Assembly: GCA_035505095.1 (NCBI GenBank)
Contig: DATJRE010000381.1
Span: 1 to 17,981, forward strand
Direction of reading: 5' to 3'
Length of the DNA stretch: 17,981 nt
Source of the DNA: JOPF133 sp035505095
Lineage (GTDB): Bacteria > Acidobacteriota > Terriglobia > Bryobacterales > Bryobacteraceae
A program made the position numbers and the translations under genes. The notes under the pieces were generated by a model, which was not told the origin of the DNA, did no database searches, and saw only the letters and a list, made by a program, of their open reading frames with translations. Every line of letters starts with the position of its first letter. The stretch's first letter is position 1. Positions 7,299 through 14,851 of this stretch are shown piece after piece.

Positions 7299-8293
7299 GG
7301 CGCCGCCGTTTCGTTCTCCCGCTGGGATTCCTGGTGCTCGCGGCACTGGCGGCCGGGGGGTTCGGCCTGTGGCGCCTGGTGTATCCTTACCAGGGGTTCC
7401 GGGGCCAGGTGTTCGTGGACTTTCCGCGCGGCACCTCCAGCCAGGCGCTGGCTGCCGAACTGGCGCGCGCCGGAGTGGTGCGTAGCCGCTGGGACTTCCT
7501 GCTGGCCCGCCTGGTGGATCGCGGCCACGTTCTGCAAGCCGGCGAATACCGCTTCAACCATGCGGCCTCGGCCGTTGAGGTGTTCGACCGCATCGCGCGC
7601 GGGGATATCTTTTATTACGAGCTGGTGGTTCCCGAGGGCAAGAACATGTTCGATATTGCCGCCTCTGTGGAGCAGTTAGGCATCTTCCCCGCAGCGCAGT
7701 TTCTGGCCGCCGCGCGCGACCCGCAATTGATTCGCGACCTCGATCCGCAAGCTCCCAGCCTGGAGGGCTACCTGTTTCCCAATACCTACCGGCTGAGCCG
7801 CCATACCACGCCAGCCGGCCTTTGCCGCATCATGACCGGCCAGTTCCGCGCGGAGTGGCGCTCGCTCCACGCCACCGGCGGCGTGCATCGGACGGTGACT
7901 TTGGCCTCGCTGGTGGAAAAAGAGAGCAAGCTTGGAGATGAGCGGCCCATGGTGGCCGCGGTTTTCGAAAACCGCCTGCGCCTCGGCATGAAGTTGGATT
8001 GCGATCCGACCACTATCTATGCCGCCCTGCTGGACAATCGTTATCGCGGCGCCATCTACCGGACCGATCTGGATAGCGACAGCCCCTATAATACCTACCG
8101 CCACGCAGGGCTGCCGCCCGGTCCGATCGCCAACCCCGGCTTGGCTGCCATTCGCGCCGTGCTCAGCCCGGCCGATTCCGCGGCGCTCTATTTCGTGTTG
8201 CGGCCCGATGGCTCCGGCGGTCATCAATTCTCGAACAACCTTGCGGAACACAGCGCCGCGGTTGCCAGGTACCGCCGTGCCACTGAGAAGTAA
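7295..8293 (+). CDS. mltG: MltG, endolytic murein transglycosylase (YceG-like)
   Basis: A 332-residue inner-membrane protein with a single N-terminal helix (about 7-28) and a periplasmic YceG-like domain. It cleaves nascent glycan strands and is thought to act as a terminase of peptidoglycan synthesis. The hallmark catalytic segment is LASLVEKES (203-211), containing the catalytic Glu; other conserved stretches are VPEGKNMFDIA (112-122), SLEGYLFPNTY (155-165), AAVFENRLRLGMKLDCDPT (221-239) and YNTYRHAGLPPGPIANPG (265-282). Length matches the family (E. coli 340). ATG 7295 overlaps the ruvX stop, with GAGGTG (7284-7289) as ribosome site, so the two are translationally coupled. Confidence 0.96.
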   Translation: MRRRRFVLPLGFLVLAALAAGGFGLWRLVYPYQGFRGQVFVDFPRGTSSQALAAELARAGVVRSRWDFLLARLVDRGHVLQAGEYRFNHAASAVEVFDRIARGDIFYYELVVPEGKNMFDIAASVEQLGIFPAAQFLAAARDPQLIRDLDPQAPSLEGYLFPNTYRLSRHTTPAGLCRIMTGQFRAEWRSLHATGGVHRTVTLASLVEKESKLGDERPMVAAVFENRLRLGMKLDCDPTTIYAALLDNRYRGAIYRTDLDSDSPYNTYRHAGLPPGPIANPGLAAIRAVLSPADSAALYFVLRPDGSGGHQFSNNLAEHSAAVARYRRATEK

Positions 8294-8750
8294 GAACGTC
8301 AAACAGCAGTTGCGCGAGTATCTCGAAGCGGAGCAGCCGCCGGCGATTACTGGAGAGGTGTGGCACAACCTGCTGGCGCGCCTGGCTCCGGTCACGGAGA
8401 GCTACCTGCGCGAGTTGCTGCGCGCCACCGGCCTGCCGTTCGACCAGCCGTGGGCCGGGATTCGCCAGCATACCTTCGAAGAATTGGAGCAATCCCTGGC
8501 AGAGATGCTGGCCGCTTATGATGCCGCCACGAAGGCCGGCGACCCCAGCCAAGCTCAATACTGCCGACGCCAGGTGATTGCCGCCAAGGAGCGCGCGCGA
8601 TTCCTCGCCCGCAGCCCCAAACTCTCCGATGACCGGAGGGAACAGAAGGCAGAAATGGCCGCCTGGATGCTCATCTGGCTGGAAACTCCCGAAATCTTCC
8701 CCGTCTGGGTTGACGCGCGCAAGAAGGCGGCCGGCAACCCGGCTCCGTGA
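8277..8750 (+). CDS. Hypothetical protein (157 aa) coupled to mltG
   Basis: A soluble, helix-rich protein of about 157 residues with no signal peptide or membrane segment. The chosen start is GTG 8277, 17 bp inside the end of mltG, preceded by CCAGGT; the frame is open further upstream, but there it only mirrors mltG. Leu, Ala, Glu and Arg dominate, and conserved-looking aromatic segments are EVWHNLLARLAPV (near the N-terminus) and WMLIWLETPEIFPVWVDAR (near the C-terminus). Codon use matches the neighbours. I do not recognise the family. The overlap with mltG suggests co-expression in a ruvX-mltG-orf unit. A role in cell-wall or RNA metabolism is not supported beyond the neighbourhood. Confidence 0.7.
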   Translation: MPLRSKNVKQQLREYLEAEQPPAITGEVWHNLLARLAPVTESYLRELLRATGLPFDQPWAGIRQHTFEELEQSLAEMLAAYDAATKAGDPSQAQYCRRQVIAAKERARFLARSPKLSDDRREQKAEMAAWMLIWLETPEIFPVWVDARKKAAGNPAP

Positions 8751-8831
8751 GAATCACGGGGTAACGCCGCGCCTCACCCGCAACTGCCGCCCGCCCGGAA
8801 TCGCCGATAATCGGTCAAGTGGAGGTAACGA

Positions 8832-9431
8832 ATGCCCGATTGGCTGGTGTCGAACGCAATGTGGAAGGACATCTTCGTGATAGGAGTTCCCCTGCTGGAG
8901 AAGATTCTCCGGCCGGTGGCCGTCTACGTCTTCCTGGTGCTCGTGCTGCGGGTCTTCGGGAAGCGCGAGTTGGCACAGCTCAATCCTTTCGACCTGGTAG
9001 TGTTGCTTTCCCTGTCCAACACCGTGCAAAACGCCATCATCGGCAACGATAATTCGCTGACTGGTGGGCTGGTGGGCGCCTTCACCCTGTTGGCGCTCAA
9101 TTACATAGTGGTGCGCTTCCTCTTTCGCCACCGCCGCCTGGATCAGCTTTTTGAAGGCCGGCCGACGGTCCTGGTGGAGCACGGCCATATCGTGAAAGAC
9201 GCGCTGGCCCGCGAACTCCTCAGCCGGGCCGAGCTGATGACCGTGCTGCACCGCCAGGGATTCGACGGGCTGCACGAAGTGGACCGTTGCGTCCTGGAGC
9301 CGGGCGGTACGTTCTACATCCAGCGCAAGTTGCCGGCCGAGGACAAGCTACGGCACCAGGAAGTGATGACTGCGCTCGATCAACTGCGGGCCAGGCTGGA
9401 TCTTCTCGGGCAGACGGGCGGCGTGCAGTGA
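8832..9431 (+). CDS. DUF421 (YetF-like) membrane protein
   Basis: A 199-residue protein with about three N-terminal membrane helices (roughly 14-42, 53-66 and 73-95) and a C-terminal cytoplasmic alpha/beta domain. The signature LRVFGKRELAQLNPFDLVV (39-57) followed by LLSLSNTVQNAIIG (58-71) is that of DUF421/YetF proteins. Their molecular function is poorly defined; some are linked to spore or envelope properties in Bacillus. An ideal ribosome site GGAGGT (8821-8826) precedes the ATG by 5 nt. It is separated from the mltG cluster by 81 bp and its 3' end lies against the tRNA-Ser promoter region. Confidence 0.9.
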   Translation: MPDWLVSNAMWKDIFVIGVPLLEKILRPVAVYVFLVLVLRVFGKRELAQLNPFDLVVLLSLSNTVQNAIIGNDNSLTGGLVGAFTLLALNYIVVRFLFRHRRLDQLFEGRPTVLVEHGHIVKDALARELLSRAELMTVLHRQGFDGLHEVDRCVLEPGGTFYIQRKLPAEDKLRHQEVMTALDQLRARLDLLGQTGGVQ

Positions 9432-9441
9432 GCGCGCCGGG

Positions 9442-9447
9442 TATAAT
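9442..9447 (+). promoter_or_regulatory. -10 element of tRNA-Ser
   Basis: TATAAT lies 7 bp before the first base of the tRNA, placing the transcription start essentially at the tRNA 5' end. A recognisable -35 is not seen, and its expected location falls in the last codons of the DUF421 gene. Confidence 0.45.
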
Positions 9448-9454
9448 CAATGAC

Positions 9455-9544
9455 GGAGGAATGGGTGAGTGGTTGAAACCGGCGGTCTTGAAAACCGTTA
9501 GCGGGGTGACTCGCTCGGGGGTTCGAATCCCTCTTCCTCCGCCA
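9455..9544 (+). tRNA. tRNA-Ser, anticodon TGA
   Basis: A 90-nt class II tRNA. The acceptor stem GGAGGAA (9455-9461) pairs with TTCCTCC (9534-9540), followed by discriminator G and an encoded CCA (9542-9544). The anticodon arm is GCGGT-CTTGAAA-ACCGT with anticodon TGA at 9489-9491. The long variable arm (AGCG...CGCT, within 9499-9516) is typical of serine tRNAs, and the T-loop TTCGAAT is standard. It decodes UCA and, by wobble, other UCN codons. Confidence 0.97.
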
Positions 9545-9576
9545 GCCTGCCGTCAGTCCAGGGGTCGGTTTTCACC

Positions 9577-9867
9577 TCAGGAAGCGGCCAGACTGTAGAC
9601 CAGCACCGCCAGCACAATGCCGGTGATCACCACATAGGCCCGGTCGCCCTGGAGGGCAAAGGCCACCAGCGAGAACACCACGCGCGCGACAGGTGTGGCC
9701 ACCAGGATCAGCAGCCCCACCCAGATCAGCGTGATGGCGCGCGGATCTCCCGCCGGGCCGCCAGACGCCAGGTACCAGGCGCCGCCCGCGGCCACTACCG
9801 CCGCCGCAATCAGCACTCCGGTCCGCAGCAGATAGCCGATCAGTTCGTCCATCCGGTGTTCCGTCAC
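9577..9867 (-). CDS. DUF1634 small membrane protein
   Basis: A 96-residue protein with three hydrophobic helices (about 15-33, 43-69 and 77-94), matching the DUF1634 family, which is commonly encoded directly after TauE/SafE permeases. The start is GTG 9867, whose first base overlaps the tauE-like stop (GTGA); a strong GGAGG lies 6 nt upstream. An alternative ATG at 9852 would shorten it by five residues. It probably works with the permease as an accessory membrane subunit, judging from the conserved pairing; the mechanism is unknown. Confidence 0.82.
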   Translation of the reverse strand: MTEHRMDELIGYLLRTGVLIAAAVVAAGGAWYLASGGPAGDPRAITLIWVGLLILVATPVARVVFSLVAFALQGDRAYVVITGIVLAVLVYSLAAS

Positions 9868-10700
9868 TTCATTCCTCCGGTGAACCCGCTGTATATCATT
9901 TCGACGGCCATCACCACGATTACCCCAGCGAATACCAGCCGCAATACCCGCGTGCCGGCGCCGGCAAGCTGACGGGCGCCCAGCACCGATCCGCCCAGCA
10001 CACCCAGCATCACGGGCATCGCCAGGGACGGCCGGACATATCCGTGGCGGATATACGTTCCGGCGCTGGCCGCGGCCGTCACCCCGATCATGAAGTTACT
10101 GGTAGTGGTGGACACTTTAAACGGAATAGTCATGACTTGGTCCATGGCGATGACCTTCATGGCGCCCGAGCCGATGCCCAACAAACCGGAGAGCAGGCCG
10201 GCCCCAAACATCAAGGCAAACCCGGCTTTGACCCGCTCGACCCCATACTCGACCAGCCGTCCGGCGTCGGGAAAGGCGCCGTTCAACCGTAGCCGGACAG
10301 CCAGCGCATCGGCGGCAGCGGAGGTCTTGCCGGGGGGCGCTTGCAAGGAATGCCAGGCCGAGTACAACAGCACCAGGCCGAAAATGATGGCCAGGGCCGA
10401 ACCGGGAACTACCGTGGTGAGATGGGCGCCCACCACCGCGCCCAAGGTAGTGGCGATCTCCAGGAACATACCCACCCGCACGTTGGAGAACCCTTCCCGC
10501 ACGTAAGCGGCCGCGGCGCCGGAGGATGTGGCAATGACGGAGATCAGGGCCGCGCCCATGGCATGGTGCAGGTCAACACCCAGCAGCAGGGTCAGCACGG
10601 GCGTGACGATGACACCGCCACCCAGGCCGGTCAACGATCCCAGGAATCCGGCCAGCGCCGAGATCGCCAGGACGATTGCGGTGAATTCCAGGTGGTTCAT
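9864..10700 (-). CDS. TauE/SafE family sulfite/organosulfonate exporter-type permease
   Basis: A 278-residue inner-membrane permease with the internal two-fold repeat of the TauE/SafE family. The two glycine motifs are GLGGGVIVTPVL (25-36) and GIGSGAMKVIAMD (175-187), each followed by further helices; about seven to eight helices in total. Family members export sulfite, sulfoacetate or similar anions, or take up sulfur compounds; the substrate cannot be told from sequence. ATG 10700 has a GGAGA about 10 nt upstream. It lies 24 bp after the Crp/Fnr gene and overlaps the DUF1634 gene by 4 bp, so the three probably form one unit. Confidence 0.9.
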   Translation of the reverse strand: MNHLEFTAIVLAISALAGFLGSLTGLGGGVIVTPVLTLLLGVDLHHAMGAALISVIATSSGAAAAYVREGFSNVRVGMFLEIATTLGAVVGAHLTTVVPGSALAIIFGLVLLYSAWHSLQAPPGKTSAAADALAVRLRLNGAFPDAGRLVEYGVERVKAGFALMFGAGLLSGLLGIGSGAMKVIAMDQVMTIPFKVSTTTSNFMIGVTAAASAGTYIRHGYVRPSLAMPVMLGVLGGSVLGARQLAGAGTRVLRLVFAGVIVVMAVEMIYSGFTGGMK

Positions 10701-10724
10701 AGGATCAGCGTCTCCTGGAGAGCG

Positions 10725-11303
10725 TCAGCGGAATGCGGCGGCCGGCTCGGCTTGGAGTTCGGGGGCCCGGTCGAGGATCCGGACGCGGCGATCATCGACC
10801 CGTGCGATCCCGCCGGTGCGGAGCCGCGCCAGGTTGTGTGAGACTACCTCGCGCACGGTACCCAGGCGTGCGACCCTTTCCTCGGGAGTGACCGGCAGAT
10901 CGAAGGCATCGCTGCCGCCCTGCCGCGCGGTTTCCAGCAGCGGGTGCGGCTGCCGCCCGTTGACACCGCCAAAGATGACCAATCCCACGACTTCCACCAG
11001 GTGGTGGAGGCGCTCTCCCACCATCGGCGAACCCTTCAGGGCCTCGGGATTTTTCGGGCACGCCCGTTGCAAGCGGGTCTTGTGGAGGACCAAAGCATCC
11101 TCCGCTCCGATAGCGCGAACAGATTCCGGGTAGGCGCCTTCAAGAATGAGGAAGATACCGGCGCATCGCGGGCCTTCCCGGAGCAGCATTTCGCTGTCCG
11201 CAAACCGGCACTCCGCTGCGCGCTGGCTATGGGCCGGTGCCTCGCCGCCGCTGAGGTTGGCAAATAAAGCCATCTGCATAAGTGCCGCCGGCTGGGAGAG
11301 CAA
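10725..11303 (-). CDS. Crp/Fnr-family regulator with a shortened sensor domain
   Basis: A 192-residue protein with the two ends of a Crp/Fnr regulator. The N-terminal part (LFANLS at 13-18, then RFADSEMLLREG and GIFLILEG, ending at about 56) is the first half of the cNMP-binding barrel. The C-terminal winged helix is intact (about 138-181: LPVTPEERVARLGTVREVV, SHNLARLRTGGIARVD). After LILEGA the sequence jumps straight to YPESVRA, where family members normally have about 35-40 more residues (the phosphate-binding region of the barrel); the reading frame is kept. The segment around 110-125 also looks diverged. The start is TTG 11303 with AGGA 6 nt upstream; ATG 11279 is an alternative. It sits between the cytochrome genes and the tauE-like gene, all on one strand. 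It may be a ligand-independent regulator or a decaying gene. Confidence 0.8.
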   Translation of the reverse strand: MLSQPAALMQMALFANLSGGEAPAHSQRAAECRFADSEMLLREGPRCAGIFLILEGAYPESVRAIGAEDALVLHKTRLQRACPKNPEALKGSPMVGERLHHLVEVVGLVIFGGVNGRQPHPLLETARQGGSDAFDLPVTPEERVARLGTVREVVSHNLARLRTGGIARVDDRRVRILDRAPELQAEPAAAFR

Positions 11304-11361
11304 GTTTCATCCTAGCATTGCAAGGCGCGGGACCGAGGCCCGTTGGCCGCCTGGCGGAAGC

Positions 11362-11384
11362 GGCCCGGCTGGGGCGTGCGGGCC
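11362..11384. repeat. GC-rich hairpin just after the tetraheme cytochrome stop
   Basis: GGCCCG (11362-11367) and CGGGCC (11379-11384) form a perfect 6-bp stem with an 11-nt loop, starting one base after the TAA of the cytochrome gene on the minus strand. There is no T-run, so it is more likely an mRNA-stabilising or attenuating hairpin than an intrinsic terminator. Confidence 0.3.
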
Positions 11385-11385
11385 C

Positions 11386-12492
11386 TTACAGACCGTTCAG
11401 ATAGGCGATCAGGTCCGACATCTGTTCCGCGGTGAAGCGCGGCCAGGCCAACTTCCGGCGTTCCATCTCAGCCAACATGCGGGGACCATGTTCCCAGAGC
11501 GCCGCCACCATGGTGATATCCGAATAGGCGCCTTGGTGCCCGGCCAGATTGGGCGCGCCGCTCGAGGGATCGTTGTGGCACACGGCGCAATTCTTGTCCG
11601 CGAACACCCGCTTGCCGCGCTCCGCATTGCCGTCGCCGCTGAAGTATTCGCGCGCCCAGACGTAATCCAGAATCTGCCGCATCTCTTCCTGAGTCAGCGT
11701 GGGCGGGGGTTGCTTCATTTCGGGCTGATGGTTCCACATATCCGCCGCAATTTGGGTGATGGTCTGGTTCTTCAGCAGTAATTCCAAGGCCATCTTGCCG
11801 TTGTGGCAACCGGAGCATCCCTTGGATTGGAAAAGCTGTTCGCCGGATTCGGAAGGTCCGAACTGGAAGTTCTGCGCCAGGTTGCGTGTTTGGGGCAGGT
11901 TTTGCAGATACACCAACAGGTCGGTCAATTCCTGTGCGGTGATCTCGGTCCAGGCGAACTTCTTCTGCGCCATCACCTGTTTCATTTTGGCCCCGTGATT
12001 CCACATCTGCTGCGCCAGCACCACCGGGTCGGCCAGCGACTCCCACTTGGCCACGGGCGGCGCACCCGGCTCCTTGACGGTCGTAATTCCGTGGCACTCG
12101 GCGCAGTGTTTGGAGGTGAATACCTGTTTGCCCCGGCCGGCGTCGCCGGGTTTTTCGAAAAAGCGCGCCGAAATGAAATAGGCGAACAGATCGGCAGCCG
12201 ATTGCTGGCTCAGGGTGGGCTTCATGATGCCCTGCTTCCCCATCGCCGACCACATTGCCGGAGCGTGATTCCACATCAGGCTGGCCATCACACTGGGTGT
12301 AAAGTTACGGTCCACGCGGCGGCCCAGATCGGGCGCCGAGGACCCTCCATGCCCGTTCACGCTGTGGCACTGGACGCACTGCTCGCTGTCGAACAATTGC
12401 GCGCCGCGGCGGGCGTCCCCCGGAATGATAGCGGCCGCCTGTGCCGCGGTGGCCAGCAGAACACCGGCGCAAAACAGTCGAAGGATGCTCAT
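11386..12492 (-). CDS. Periplasmic tetraheme c-type cytochrome made of four repeated modules
   Basis: A 368-residue exported protein: signal peptide about 1-20 (cleavage near AQA-AA), then four class I-like cytochrome modules of roughly 80-90 residues. CXXCH motifs are at 39-43, 130-134, 226-230 and 302-306. Each module carries the same second motif about 30-37 residues later: MWNHAPAM (73-80), MWNHGAKM (163-170), MWNHQPEM (252-259) and LWEHGPRM (332-339); the conserved Met or His is a candidate distal heme ligand. Each module also has a family-like C-terminal helix (for example ELTDLLVYLQNL, QMSDLIAYLNGL). The ATG at 12492 has AGGAGA 6-7 nt upstream and lies 10 bp after the barrel gene stop, so it is in the same operon. 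It probably ferries electrons through the periplasm to or from the decaheme-barrel complex. I do not recognise a named family for the whole protein. Confidence 0.9.
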   Translation of the reverse strand: MSILRLFCAGVLLATAAQAAAIIPGDARRGAQLFDSEQCVQCHSVNGHGGSSAPDLGRRVDRNFTPSVMASLMWNHAPAMWSAMGKQGIMKPTLSQQSAADLFAYFISARFFEKPGDAGRGKQVFTSKHCAECHGITTVKEPGAPPVAKWESLADPVVLAQQMWNHGAKMKQVMAQKKFAWTEITAQELTDLLVYLQNLPQTRNLAQNFQFGPSESGEQLFQSKGCSGCHNGKMALELLLKNQTITQIAADMWNHQPEMKQPPPTLTQEEMRQILDYVWAREYFSGDGNAERGKRVFADKNCAVCHNDPSSGAPNLAGHQGAYSDITMVAALWEHGPRMLAEMERRKLAWPRFTAEQMSDLIAYLNGL

Positions 12493-12502
12493 CACCGGTC
12501 TC

Positions 12503-14851
12503 CTATCGGCTGTAGCGTAGCCCTGTCGAAAGCATATGCACGCGGAAGCCTTCATAAAGATAGAATTGTTCCTCATAGCCGTACCATTTCCACTCGGCAT
12601 TCCATTGTAGGTGTTTCACCACGGGGACGGACAACCGCACCAGTGGCTGGTAATACTGCGAAGCGCGGCTGCCCGAGGAGATGAACAGCGAGCCGCCAAA
12701 CTCCAGCTTCGCGCCGGGCACTCCGGGGAGTGCCACGTCAATGGCCGACGTAGCCGTATGAGCATTATCGCGGTACAGCGAGACTGAAGGGGCGAATGTC
12801 GGCGGCAGCAGGTAGTCGATACTGGAGGACAGAGTCGAGCGGTCGTATTCGCCCATGAAGGTGATGCGTTTCCCGCTTTTGGGTGTCCAGAAAATGGCCA
12901 GCGAGTTGTCGCGGCTTTGGAAACTGTACTGGATCTGGGCGGCCGGATTCTGGTTGTTCAGCACCTGAAAATTGGCCTGGAGGGTCAACGCAGCCGAGAG
13001 TGTGTAACGGGCGCGTGCGCGGGCCTTACTGTAATTGTTGAGATCGGTGCGGAAGTAGATGCGGTCGCTCGAGGCTCCTTCGTAATCCAGGTTGACCGAG
13101 AGCTTGCTGGAAGCGCGATACGTAGCTCCCGCCAGCGCCACATTCCGCCGCAGCGCGCCGGATAGCAGGCTCTGCGGCTGGCTTAGTTGCCCGGGCAGCA
13201 CGATGGCGTCGCCATCCAATAGCCGATAGCCGGCCCGCAGGGTGATCTTATTGGTCAGGTCGTACATGAGGTCGGTCTGCTGCTGGGTGTAGTTGACCAC
13301 CTGGCTGTAATTGAGCGACGTCACGCTGGTAGCGGAGCTGACGGTAGAGGGCGTCAGGGACAGGACCGGGGTACCGCCGGTCAGCACGTTCAGGCCGATC
13401 AGCGGCGAGACGGCGTCGTGCGAGCGGTCTACGGTCACCGTTTCCATCACCCGCAGGCGTTTTAAGGGCCGAAACTCCATCCCGCCCGTCCCGGTGACCT
13501 GCGGTTGGACGGCGGCGCCCACGCCCAAGGTCTGTTGCCCGCCGTAGAACAGCAGCGAGCTTTCCATCAGAAAATTCCCCACTGCCAGCTCATTGAAATG
13601 CACCGCGCTCTGCGGTTCGCTGTAGAGGAATTGGCCGTAAACGTTGAGCCACGGTGTGGGAGCGGCAGTCAGCAGGACCTTGGTATAAGGGCCGTGGCCG
13701 CGGATTCCGTAGGCCTGCACCAGGCCGTTAAGAACCAGGCTTTCGCCCAAAAGCGGGGTGGTCACGTCGCCGTTGTTCACTCCGCTGTAATAGCCCTGGT
13801 CGTCGTCTTTGAATTGCGTGCCGCCCTGCTCCACCGTCACGTGGAAGTGGTTGAACTCGAAGCGCACCCCGCCGCGATAGTTCAGGGTGCTGTCGCGGAA
13901 CAATTCGGAGACGGGGAATTCGTCGTTGCCGCCTTGCACCCACATCTCCACGCCATTACCGTATCCGGAATTCCGCTCGAAGACCAGGTATGGGATGATC
14001 CGCTTGCCAGGAAAGAGATCCAGGCTGAGGCTGTAATTGCGGCGGCGCTCGTTGAAGGCCTGGTCGTCGAACCCGGCCGGCGCCAGCGGATTGGCATAGG
14101 ACGGAATGGCATTGAAATAGGCGATGTTGAGGTAATCGAAGGTGAAGTCGTAGATGCCCTGTTTGCGAGCGTCCAGGTGGGCAGTAGTGTAGGGTTCGCC
14201 GCCCCAGCCGTAGGCCCGGACGTCGAGACGGTCGAAGAGGCGCTTTTTGGGATCGGTGACGGTAAAGTCGAGGCCGAACAGCCGCGGACCTGCTCCCAGG
14301 TCCACCACGCTGCGATATTCCGCGAAGTTGCCGCCGATGCCGGTCAGCCAACGGTAGCCGACGTCCACGCTGCCGGTGAGCCAGTCTTCGCCGGCTGGCG
14401 CGGGGTTGGCGGCTGGCTCCTCGGCCTTGGGAGCCGCGGGGGCAGCTTGCGCCGAGGGTGCGGATTGAGCGGCCTGCGCGGCGGGCGGAGTTTGAGCGCC
14501 GATGGCGGGTGGGGCAGTTTGCGCGACGGGGGCGGACTCTCCCGTCTGTGCCGCGGACTGCGGTTCAGGCGCGGTGGGAGCGGCTTGCGTCCCCGGGGCG
14601 GACTGTGCCGCCGGGGCAGTTTGGGCGGGGGTAGCGACGGCGGCTGGCGGCACGCTCTGCGCAAACGCTGCAGCGGTCACGAACCAGAGCGCCGTCCAGA
14701 GCGGAGCGGCCGCCCGCCGGCAGGAAGCCCGCCGGTCCCTCGGGGAACTCCACCGCGTACCGAGCCGGCCCCAGCGGGCACCCCGTGAGCCGGCAGGCGT
14801 AGGCGCAACTCGCGGCCCCGCCGTGTTGAGAAGAGCCAGTAGGAGTCTCAT
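12503..14851 (-). CDS. Outer-membrane beta-barrel protein in the MtrB position of a porin-cytochrome locus
   Basis: A 782-residue protein. ATG 14851 overlaps the stop of the decaheme gene (ATGA) and is the only ATG, GTG or TTG in frame before the signal segment. The N-terminus has an unusually long Arg-rich n-region (1-48), a hydrophobic segment (WTALWFVTAAAFAQS, 52-66), then an Ala/Pro/Gln-rich low-complexity linker (about 67-153, repeated AQTAP/AQSAP-like units). From about 155 to the end lies a long series of alternating, aromatic-rich beta strands (starting WLTGSVDVGYRWL, ending MLSTGLRYSR), typical of a large outer-membrane barrel ending in an aromatic strand. The segment NFAEYRSVVDLG (175-186) resembles the start of MtrB/PioB-type barrels, but I cannot confirm the family. 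Its place between two multiheme cytochromes suggests it is the sleeve for a decaheme wire. Confidence 0.82.
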   Translation of the reverse strand: MRLLLALLNTAGPRVAPTPAGSRGARWGRLGTRWSSPRDRRASCRRAAAPLWTALWFVTAAAFAQSVPPAAVATPAQTAPAAQSAPGTQAAPTAPEPQSAAQTGESAPVAQTAPPAIGAQTPPAAQAAQSAPSAQAAPAAPKAEEPAANPAPAGEDWLTGSVDVGYRWLTGIGGNFAEYRSVVDLGAGPRLFGLDFTVTDPKKRLFDRLDVRAYGWGGEPYTTAHLDARKQGIYDFTFDYLNIAYFNAIPSYANPLAPAGFDDQAFNERRRNYSLSLDLFPGKRIIPYLVFERNSGYGNGVEMWVQGGNDEFPVSELFRDSTLNYRGGVRFEFNHFHVTVEQGGTQFKDDDQGYYSGVNNGDVTTPLLGESLVLNGLVQAYGIRGHGPYTKVLLTAAPTPWLNVYGQFLYSEPQSAVHFNELAVGNFLMESSLLFYGGQQTLGVGAAVQPQVTGTGGMEFRPLKRLRVMETVTVDRSHDAVSPLIGLNVLTGGTPVLSLTPSTVSSATSVTSLNYSQVVNYTQQQTDLMYDLTNKITLRAGYRLLDGDAIVLPGQLSQPQSLLSGALRRNVALAGATYRASSKLSVNLDYEGASSDRIYFRTDLNNYSKARARARYTLSAALTLQANFQVLNNQNPAAQIQYSFQSRDNSLAIFWTPKSGKRITFMGEYDRSTLSSSIDYLLPPTFAPSVSLYRDNAHTATSAIDVALPGVPGAKLEFGGSLFISSGSRASQYYQPLVRLSVPVVKHLQWNAEWKWYGYEEQFYLYEGFRVHMLSTGLRYSR

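Noticed and set aside
8803..8810. Exact GCCGATAA, the sigma-28 -10 element, before the DUF421 gene
   Set aside because: There is no TAAA at the required distance upstream and the gene is not a motility gene, so it is probably chance.
14545..14660. Repeated short units in the barrel linker as a possible DNA repeat array or CRISPR
   Set aside because: The units are irregular in length and sequence and simply encode AQ(T/S)AP-like residues.
13505..14788. A 427-codon plus-strand frame opposite the barrel gene
   Set aside because: Low-complexity Gly/Arg runs result from reading the Ala/Pro linker backwards. The minus-strand protein has signal peptide, barrel strands and operon spacing.
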